Shown here piece by piece: positions 55,889 to 64,000 of a stretch of 64,000 bases of DNA (position 1 is the stretch's first letter; each line of letters starts with the position of its first letter). The DNA comes from Jaapia argillacea MUCL 33604 (taxonomy: Eukaryota; Basidiomycota; Agaricomycetes; Jaapiales; Jaapiaceae), in NCBI GenBank assembly GCA_000697665.1, contig KL197736.1, positions 395,247-459,246 on the forward strand, given 5' to 3'. A program made the position numbers and the translations under genes. Under the pieces are notes generated by a model. It was given only the letters and a program-made list of their open reading frames with translations. It had not been told where the DNA came from and searched no databases.

Positions 55889-57286
55889 TCAAAAGTATTC
55901 CAAATTCTTGTGGTCCATGTAAATTTTAATCTGGTGGGTACATCCCTCTAGGTAGTGCCTCCATGCTTCCAAAGAGCGTATGATTGCAAGCAGTTCCTTG
56001 TCGTAGATGTCGTAATTACATTCTGCGTCTGACAGGGATTTCGACAGGTATGCAACAGGATGCCATTTCCCATCGTCTTCCAATTGCATCAGGACGGCGC
56101 CCATGGCATAATCGGATGTGTCGCACTTGATTTGGAATGGTTTGGTTGTGTCTGGGGTTACCAGCATCGGGGATGATGTAAAAGACGTTTTTAGTTTGTC
56201 GAAGGCTTCCTGGCATCCAATGGTCCATTCCCATTCGTGTTCCTTTTTGGTTAGTTTGAACAAGGGTTTGGCAATCTTTGAGAAGTTGCGGATGAATCGT
56301 CGGTAGAAATTGCAGAATCCCAAGAAGGATTGAACTTCTTTGACTTTCTTGGGTTCGGGCCACTCCATAATTCCAGTGACTTTGATTGGATCCATTTCTA
56401 CCAGATTATGCAAGACCATTAATCCGAGGTACTCAATTTTGGGGACTTCGAATGTACATTTTTCTGGTTTTAGGAACAGGTCGTTATCCTCCAGGATCCT
56501 CATTACTTGATGGAGTATTTTACGGTGTTCTGTTATGTCTTGCGTGAAGACCAGGATGTCGTCAAGGTATACTATGACATGTCCTTCGTCGATTAATTCC
56601 TTGAATAGTTCGTTCATCATTGTTTGGAAGGTCGCTGGTGAGTTGGTCAGTCCGAAGAACATTACTCGTGGTTCGTATAGTCCGCGGTTGGTTTTGAAGG
56701 CTGCCTTCCATTCGTCTCCTTCTTTGATTCGGACATTGTTATATCCCCATTGTAGATCCAGTTTCGAATAGATCTTGGCTCCTTTCAATTTGTCGATGAG
56801 TTTGGCGATCAGGGGTATTGGGTAGGTATTTTTTATGGTCATCGAGTTTAGGTATTGGTAGTCCTGTGTTGGCCGGAGTTTCCCATCCTTCTTTTTTACG
56901 AAGAAGAAGGGTGAGGATAATTGGGATTTTGATGGCCTGATGTACTTCTTTTCCAATTGTTCTTCGAGGAAGGCATCGAGTTCCTTCTGCTCAGCCGGAG
57001 ATAGGGGGTAGGTTTTGCAATTGATGGGTTTCCATCCTTCCTTCAGTTCTATTGCGTGATCCCATGGTTGTTTTATTGGAAAGCGTTCTGATGCTTTCTT
57101 CTCGAATACTCTCTTATATCTCCCATATTCCCTAGGTATCATCTCCTCCAGGGTTTTTTCTTTTTGACCTTGGGCGGCTTTTTCCGCTAGTTCGATGGAT
57201 TTGTTTCTATGGGCCTGTGCTGTGATGATAGCAGGGTGTTTGTCTTCCTCGGGGTCTTCATCGTCTTTGGGTAATGGGTCTCCCAT
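55889..57286 (-). mobile_element. Reverse transcriptase-RNase H region of the gypsy element
   Basis: About 465 codons include SPFFFVKKKDGKLRPTQDYQ, IYSKLDLQWGYNNVRI, MFFGLTNSPATFQTMMNE, VIVYLDDILVF (YLDD catalytic motif) and VQSFLGFCNFYRRFI. The RNase H part has FQIKCDTSDYAMGAVL, SKSLSDAECNYDIYDKELLA and IYMDHKNLEYF. These are the standard blocks of Ty3/gypsy (Metaviridae) pol in the usual order. Confidence 0.9.
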
Positions 57287-57748
57287 CAGGGCTCGGTGTA
57301 CCTTAATTCCTTGGTAAGTCCATGGTCATATTTCCTGATCTGGGTTTGTGGTTTCGTCTGTGGTCCATAATTCGGATGGGGGTGCTTCTATTTTTTGTGG
57401 TCTACGTTTTTTGGTTTTGTTTCCCTTGACTTCGATAGGTTCTGTTTCGCAGTTTTGAGCCTTCGGGACCGGTTTGGTTCGTGCGACTACAGGTCCTTCT
57501 TGGACCTGGCATGTGTCGGGGCATCGACTGAGGTTAATTGTGTAGTTTTGCCAATCTCTTTTGGGGTTGTGCTCTAGTAACCAATCGCTTCCGAGGATGA
57601 CGTTTTCCTTTCCTATATTGGTTACATAGAATCGGTTGTTTTCCGTGTGGGTTCCTTCTTCTTGTCTGTGGATTCGGACTCCCAGTTCGACGTAGTAGCG
57701 AATTTCTCCGTTCGCATTTTCAGAATCGTCGACGTTGTGAACTGGGAT

Positions 57749-57946
57749 TCAGGTCGGTAGTTTCTGAAGGTTCATTTGTTTTTTGACAGCATACTCGTAG
57801 CTGATTAAATTTCCGGTGGCTCCGCTGTCGATTAGGGCCTTGGTGGTGGTGGTTCGATTCCTTCCAATAAGTTCAATCTGGATATGTAGGGATGGGGTTC
57901 CTGAATTTTTTAGAGTGGAAATAGATAATAATTCGGGGGTATCCAA
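57749..57946 (-). mobile_element. Aspartic protease part of the gypsy element
   Basis: The active-site block KALIDSGATGNLISYEYAVK carries the D-S-G motif. It lies between the gag zinc knuckle and the reverse transcriptase, where the protease of Ty3/gypsy elements is expected. Confidence 0.75.
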
Positions 57947-58029
57947 GACTTGCTATCGATTAAAGGAATCTCATTTAACCTTCTCGTTCGCCACAGGCGG
58001 AAGGTGGTTTAAAAACCCAATTTGGCAAA

Positions 58030-60360
58030 CTCTTCTCTCACTGTCTGTACCACTTCCCATCTGTTATCCTCTGCAGTATCTTGTAAGAGATTCCTGATCT
58101 CTTTTCCCACGTCCCTTGGTTCTTCCTCCTTTTCTTCTCCCACCTCAACGACCCTTGCTTGGAAGCGCCTTTTGAAGGGTTTCTTTTGTTTATCCGGGCA
58201 ATCGCGGGAGAAGTGTCTGGGTTTCCTGCAGTAGAAGCATGCATTAGTGTCCCTTAACTTCTTTCGTTCTTGATCGTCTAGTCGTCTAAATTGCCTGGTA
58301 CGTCAATTCCTCCCGAAGCAGGCAGGGTCGATGTCCATGGGAACGCCTTCCGATTGGTAGGGGCATTGATAGAGAGGGGTGGGGTCGTCTGGGTATATAG
58401 GTTTGGCCGATCGGAATCTCCAGGATTTCTTGGCTGCGGCTTGTTGTCGGAGAAGGTCTTCTTGAATGGCAGCGGCTTTAAAGTTGGCATAGTTCAATGG
58501 CGGGGTGGGAAGATGGATGATGGCCCGTAGGATATCCCAATTGAGTCCTTTCTTGAAGTACTCGAGTAGGGCAGCGTTGTTAAACTCGGTGTAACGGGCC
58601 AGGTCCTTGAATTTGGCAACGTAATCGTTGACGGAGGATCTTCCTTGTTATAAGTTCTGAATTTGCATCCTCGCGGTTCCTCCCTTGTCTAGTTCCTTAA
58701 ACACGTCCTTGATGCGAGCGATAAATTCGTCCCATGAGTCCTTGGTTCCGTCTGCTTTGGTGTAGGGGCTGGTGGGTTTCTCGTAGTCCTCAATGCATTT
58801 CATCGCCCAGGACCCGGCGGTGCCTTCTTTCATGAAGGAAAGGGTGTATGTGATTTTGGCCCATTCGTTTTCGAAGTCGTCTGGGTTGGCTCCAATGTTA
58901 AGTTTAACTTCTTGAACAAATTTATCAGTCCGTCGGCGATCGCCGGTGAAGACCAAGGGTGGGGCGAGTTTAGGTCCTTTGTTGGTAGCGCCGGACATGA
59001 TGTTGGCGGTGGGGGGTCCGGGTGGGAGCAGTGGAGGTGGTGGAGGTGGCGGTGGAACAGATGGGATCTGGGGTTGGGGGTTTGGAGTAGGTACGGGGTG
59101 GTTGGGTGGGTCGAGTGGAGGTGTGTTGCGGATGGGGGCAGTTTCCTCAGGATAGGTTTGCTCGGTAGGAGGGTTCTGTGCTGGGGGGTGTGAATCTTCA
59201 GGTTCTTCAGTGATGGGGGCGTTGACGGGTTGAGTTTCCGCTTCTTCCTCGGTGGTTGAGTGGTCGTCGTCTGATGCTTCAGGGGCTCGGTAAGATGCTC
59301 TAGAAGCAGTTCTAGACACAGCTTCTTGTAATTCTTGTAGTCCTCGATTGCTACCGACTGACTGTCTACTAGGTTGTCGCGATGGTGGTTTGGGTCGAGG
59401 GGTTCCTCCTCTGGAGACTCTCTGATAGGGGTTAGACCACGGGGGTTGGGTGGACGAGGATGCGATGAGCGGGGTAGGGGAGGCGATTGGGGGTGATACA
59501 GGGCTGGTTGGTGGAGATCTAACGGTTTCGGGAGTGGTAGGGTTCTGGGATAAGACTTCTGGGTGAAGTCGGATGTACTCTCAGAAGTTGGGGAGGTCTG
59601 GGTTGAAGGTGAATTGGAACGGTTTTCCGAACTGGGTAACCCCTTGGTCACCTTTGATAACGAAGGGGTTTCGGTTAAAGTAGAATAGTCCGTTTGATTC
59701 GTCGTAATGGATCTGATCCTTGATGTGATCTTTGTACCTGTTGAGTTCTTGGAAGGTAGGTGGGTGGGTGCCAGCCGGAAGCGGGTGTTGTTGATAGATG
59801 GAGATTGTGTGGGGATCAATCTTGACAGGTGCGTGAGGGTGGGGGGACTAATTCGATGTGTTGCTGGCGGAGTAGTTCTACTTCTTCTGCTTGTCGGCGT
59901 ATTCTCTCGATGATGTTATTGATTCGTGTGCGAAGGGCAATCAGGTCGTTGGAAACGATGTTGAGCTGGGGGTATAGTTGATCAAGTTCTTGGGTGATGA
60001 GCAGGAACGCGCTTAGAAAGGCATCAATGTGGATCCTGACTTCTGCCAGCTTTGTGATCCGCTGATGGCCTGAAATATAGTTAAGATATGTGCGAGTTTG
60101 GAATGTTTCCTAACTCGTCGTTTCTTGGGGGATGGTGTGTAGTATTGGGTAGCGACAGGGGATAATGCCGCGGGGGTTTCTAGTTGTGGTCTACCGACGG
60201 GGTAAAGGGCGTGTACGGCTCGTCGTTTGACGAATACAAACTGTTTATTGTCGGATCGTTGTACTAGAAATAGGGGTCGGATGTCGATGGTATTTATGAT
60301 ACTGGAGTGGGGTTCGTTGGTTATGACAACGCGATATGATTCCAGGGTGGGGGAGGTCAC
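58030..60360 (-). mobile_element. gag region of the gypsy element
   Basis: It includes an N-terminal frame (60013-60360), a Pro/Ser-rich stretch (58830-59819 in one phase), a capsid-like block (58648-59319: PLVFTGDRRRTDKFVQEVKL, MKEGTAGSWAMKCIEDYE, WDEFIARIKDVFKELD) and a zinc knuckle CFYCRKPRHFSRDC (about 58197-58242; C-x2-C-x4-H-x4-C) followed by KQKKPFKRRFQ. This is the layout of a Ty3/gypsy gag. Confidence 0.75.
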
Positions 60361-60416
60361 AGATCCTGACTGTATCGGTGTTGTAGGGTGAGTAGGGTGT
60401 AGAAAGCTTGTCCAAG

Positions 60417-60902
60417 TGTTACGAGCGCCTTAGCATTAGTGAAGGTAGCGAGTAAGGCTTGTAGGTCCTTTGGATACTTCACTTACCGGATACTCAGGCT
60501 ATGACAATAGAAGCAGTAGAGGATGACGAACGAGAGCGAACCAGTTGAAGGGTACAGGCTAAGAGGCCGTATTGTTCAAGTGGACAAGCTTAAGGAATAC
60601 AGGAGGGCGAGACCGCCTTATATACTAGGGCCAGGAAGGGAGAACATAGTAGAATGGTATAGAAGGCGCTAAGAATAGCGTCCAGGGAATACAAGAGAAC
60701 ATGATAGAAAGGTACAGAATAAAGTAGAACGTCCAGGGAATCGGTAACCAGCCGAATGGGGTATAGACTGAGAAGTTGAGTTAATAATAGTACCATGAGA
60801 TATAAATAGAACGAGTCTGAGAGAAGGTGTGATAAGACGAGATAAGATGTCCGAGATAAGATAAGATAACGAAAAATGAAACGGGTATACAAAGTCGTAA
60901 CA
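60417..60902 (-). repeat. 5' LTR of the gypsy element, 486 bases
   Basis: On the minus strand it starts TGTTACGACTTTGTATACCC, has a TAGTATATAAGGCGG promoter region and CTTGTCCACTTGAACAATAC, and ends GCTAAGGCGCTCGTAACA. It is the 5' LTR in element orientation, and the right-hand target duplication follows at 60903. Confidence 0.9.
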
Positions 60903-63900
60903 GGAGGTCCCATTTCCATACTCCATTTCATAGGGTTGAGAGATGGGGAGGTGAGGGATACTTTGCACCATCTTGGCTCTCCGAAGCAGGAATACACCTA
61001 CATTTAGGCCACGGCGGCAAACCTTGCCCAAGCATGAACAATACGGACTTCAGCGATCAGGAAAATGAGGATGAGGACAGCGATTTTGAAGATATGCCGT
61101 TCCTAGGGACCTTTGGGGGTACTCGACGTATGGTTGTCATGGACTCCAACGGCATGCATTCTTTACCAGTTGTCTTTTGTGGTTGCCACAATGCATTGTG
61201 ATGCGACCTCCAGCTCCTGGATATGGGGTTGTTCCCTTCAACGGTCAGGGATCCTCGTACTGCGTTCACATTTCAGGTGCTGGATGATTTTTCAATGGAC
61301 AACTTGGTTTGCAAGGTGTCGGTAATGAGCTTTCATATGAAGTCAAAAAGGAAAACAAACATGGCCTTCCCTTCCGAAGTACCCGTGAGTCCTCTGTTCA
61401 TCTTTCGAAAAAATCATTCTAATCAGAGGACAGGATCGTTACCTTGCCCTCCTCCGCGTCACCTGACAATGCCGGAATCTCTGCTATCAGAAATGGGGAG
61501 GCGTGCCCTATGACCATGGGCAACTGCAGCCTGGAGGGCTTGCGTTATTTTGTCCTGCATGTCCACAACCTGGAATTAACATCCCAAATGAGTGGCTGGA
61601 AGACCGAAGAGAGTAAGTTTCTCCAGCCCATCTCCCCATGAACCTCTGCTCACTGTGACCAGCTGGCTCTACATGCGATCCTTTGTCATGGATGGTTGCT
61701 TTGGACCCGAGCATCTCAAATGGCAAATCCCTGGGATGACGTCCACCTCGACGAAGGAGCTCAGTATATGGTGAAGCAAGGACCCTACAAGGAACACCTC
61801 AGGATTGCCATCAATCATAAACCAGTAGGTGAAGCTAACATATAACCCCACACGTTGCCTGACATTTTGAAGAAATCAACTTGTCACAACCACAAAGCCA
61901 TGAATCAAGCAAATGCCGACTGTCATGACTTGGATGCTACAGGTATTGGGGCAATGGTATGTGCAAGGCACGGCTGCTTTGCTCCCCATTGTGCAGTTGA
62001 TTTTCAGAAGGGAGAGAGGTGAGTCTTTCGATTGTCAGTCGGTCACCTATTCTGATCATCCCCTAGACAAATGAACATAGATTATTCCTTGACTCAGGCT
62101 GTTCTCTTAACTGTCGGAATACTCCGACTCATCATGGTGCTGTATGATGTGATGTGCCAGTATCACATCAACCTGTGAAAGTGAATTCAAGAGAGCATCA
62201 TTTGTCCGATGCTTGGCCCTCAGGAATCACAATGCAGAAGGGCATTGGGCTGTTCCATGTTCATGGACATCAGAACAGCTGCACCCCAAGGTTCTCACCA
62301 GATTATATTGTAGGAGCTGGCATGATTGAAGGGGAAATTGTGGAGACAACATGGCGACCGCTTGACGAGATTGTAGGATTGCACGCGGACGATGACAACG
62401 TCTCATCGTGAGGAGACACTGAACGACCACATGGGCTTCTGGAATTCCATGAAATTTGCCAATATGAGTGAGTACAAACTTTTAACTAGGACTCAAATCC
62501 TAATCTTCCCCAGCCTCATCCATCTGCAGGAAGTTGAAGGCAACTTGTGAAGGGGTGGGGTCAAGCACCGAGGCATTCAAAGATTTGGATGCGAGGATAG
62601 ATGATGAGATCAGAAGGGATTGGCTGGAGCAGGAGCAAGATGCATACCGAAGAAGATTAGATGACCCTTCAGTGATGGATATTTTCGATGTCTCATCAGC
62701 GAAAGGTGAGGTGGTTACACCCTCCCAAGATTACAGTGACAAACCCAATCATAGCTCCTGGAAGAAAGGAAGTGCAGCTTGAACTGATGACCACTGAGCA
62801 ACCGATGGGTCTGGTGAGTGGGACCGTCGCATGGCTCATCGAGGGGTTCAAACTACAGAAGTCACAGTACGTTAACATATTGACTCCCAGAATATTGGCT
62901 GACATTGTAACAGGCTGGACCTTGCATCCTCCATCCGTCAGCTGGGCAAGAAACCCTCCCTCAAGGACAGGTTGACTCTAGTGGAGAAGTGACAGAGGCT
63001 GGAGCACGACATCCACGAATTTTGCCTGGGGGCTCCAACTTATCTTGGGCAGTCCATGGACTCTATGCGTTCCGACAGAGTGGCGACAATCAACACAGAT
63101 ATTGATGAGTTCGATATCATGGAGGATGATGACCCAACAGAGTTCTTGGGGCGATACATTGATCCAGAGGAGTCATCTCCTGTGGAACGAGCCACACTTC
63201 CATTGCCATCCAGTATGGGGCTGGACGAGTGTAAGAGGAGGAAGATTGCCAACCTTGTGGAGCTGGATTGCAGCTTTGAATGGGCCAGGCAAATGACACA
63301 CTCCATGAGATTCGAATTGCCTTGGGCCACAAATCATTTTTATTCCAGACAAAGGTACGGCCAGGTAGATCTCAGAAGAAGAAGACCCGTGCTTGGCGAG
63401 AAGTAACCACTGTGGAGGACACTGTAAAACGACACGCAAGGGTGTATGTTGCATGTCGACAGGCAATGGTTCTCCTTGGAGCCAATCGCGACGTGATGGA
63501 TCGTTTCCAGGTTCTGACCAAGGAACAGATGAAGGCAGAGACGTTCGTGATTGATCCAGGAATGCATGGCCAGCGTTACACGAGGCTTGCATGGTTCTGG
63601 TCTCTGGACGTAAATAAAGTGGACGATCCATACATGACAGAATGTAAGTCAATCCACAACATATTGAATCCAGGACTTGCTCACCATCGATCAGTCACAA
63701 GGGTCCATTGGCTGAGAGCAAAGTGTAAACGGGATAGGTGGCAGGAAGAAGCAACCATCCTTTACCACGAGATCAACTGGACGATCCAGTGGTTCAAAAA
63801 CCAATCCAGGATCTGGCTGAGGCGAATGAACAACAGTGTAGGTTCTGATGACCATGGAAAACGATGCTATGCCACTAAGCAAGCTGCAATGTGGCAAAAA

Positions 63901-64000
63901 ATGGCAGAAAACGGTGAGACTGCATTCCAGGCGGTTTGCACCAACCTTCCAGTAATTAGGGGATGGAAATAATGTCTTGAATGTTGTATTTATGATTTTT

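Larger units (their letters stand above)
52195..60902 (-). mobile_element. Ty3/gypsy LTR retrotransposon, nearly complete fossil inserted in the KDZ gene
   Basis: LTRs lie at 52195-52958 and 60417-60902, both bounded by TGTTACGA/TCGTAACA. The flanks AGAGG (52190-52194) and GGAGG (60903-60907) are a 5-base target duplication with one change. Coding runs on the minus strand in the order gag, protease, reverse transcriptase, RNase H, integrase, then an extra 3' frame. A purine tract (AGAAGAGGGGGTGG) borders the 3' LTR at 52959-52972. Where the two LTRs can be compared they differ at only a few sites, mostly C/T, so the insertion is young compared with the solo LTRs at 8.1, 13.2 and 22.2 kb. All parts are present, but I count a handful of breaks. 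An assembly gap lies in the left LTR. It is a fossil copy. Confidence 0.9.
51804..63972 (+). pseudogene. KDZ-family transposase gene, split by a gypsy element and decayed
   Basis: Exon 1 (51804-51974) starts MYQEKETSRGTKL. Exon 2 (52021-52194) has WIPYRDEYLDHLLARE and the Cys cluster LCECGREGSWRCKSC/CYDC. The gypsy element follows. Coding resumes at 60908 with HTPFHRVERWGGEGYF, LHLGHGGKPCP, SLPVVFCGCHNAL, MGLFPSTVRDPRTAFTF, and then ALFCPACPQPGINIPNEW (the CxC2 region). The RNase H-fold core shows Asp at 61690 (FVMDGCFGPEH), TGIGAMVCARHGCFAPHC, Asp at 62146 (YDVMCQY), GLFHVHGHQNSC and Glu at 62342 (GEIVETTW). The C-terminal half has ANDTLHEIRIALGHKSFLF, RLAWFWSLDV and VHWLRAKCKRDRW. In-frame TGA codons at 61199, 61464 and 62990 stand where Arg is expected, and frame changes occur near 62180 and 62400, so the gene is not functional. 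Confidence 0.85.

Noticed and set aside
44229-62992. TGA read as an amino acid (recoding or an altered code)
   Set aside because: The TET/JBP-like, RNase H1N-like and 30-kb HMG-like genes are open without in-frame TGA and end in normal stops. The TGA codons cluster in decayed repeats where Arg is expected, so mutation of CGA explains them.
1-64000. tRNA, rRNA or other structured RNA genes
   Set aside because: By eye I found no cloverleaf with A and B box sequences and no rRNA-like stretch. A covariance-model scan would be needed to exclude them.
1-64000. Secondary-metabolite gene cluster
   Set aside because: The dioxygenases, MFS relic and Zn2Cys6-like gene could suggest one, but no synthase or other tailoring enzyme is present and the genes belong to transposon-linked families.

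Overview
The window looks like a transposon-rich, gene-poor stretch of an Agaricomycete (mushroom-forming basidiomycete) genome. The reasons are introns of about 45-70 bases with GT...AG ends, a KDZ-type transposase, a TET/JBP-like dioxygenase, a Ty3/gypsy element with solo LTRs, and several protein families that I know only as expanded, mobile-looking families of Agaricomycetes. The species cannot be told from the sequence.

Layout. 1-7.3 kb: an HMG-like accessory gene and a Trp-rich 'WW...QPxW' gene in tandem on the + strand, flanked by unrecognised minus-strand genes. 7.4-13.8 kb: a degenerate CT-rich tandem array holding a solo LTR, which itself holds a second LTR-like element, and a further solo LTR. 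13.9-17.0 kb: a WD40 gene split by a 1.3-kb element with long terminal inverted repeats. 18-25 kb: decayed genes of dispersed Agaricomycete families and a second, inverted copy of the LTR-like element. 25.7-27.1 kb: relics of an MFS transporter and of the RNA helicase Sub2/UAP56. 28.1-32 kb: a second copy of the HMG-like + WW gene pair, in opposite orientation, with a divergent gene carrying an RNase H1 N-terminal domain. 33.9-41.3 kb: several tandem repeats, a second 2OG-Fe(II) dioxygenase-like gene, and a striking satellite in which the 10-base palindrome ATGGGCCCAT and close variants recur about every 33 bases. 41.4-64 kb: a compact run of five genes: a protein with repeated 'FARRTVVK' exons, a Zn2Cys6-like protein, a third HMG-like protein, an intact TET/JBP-like dioxygenase of 360 residues, and a KDZ transposase split by a nearly full-length Ty3/gypsy element (52195-60902).

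How it fits together. KDZ transposons that carry TET/JBP and divergent HMG genes are known from basidiomycetes (Iyer and colleagues, 2014), so the 41-64 kb block is best read as one composite KDZ element or its remains. The KDZ gene and several neighbours carry in-frame TGA codons where family members have Arg, as expected from C-to-T decay of CGA codons, while the TET/JBP gene stays open. The 33-base-spaced palindrome array and the tandemly duplicated exons are the features least explained by known families.
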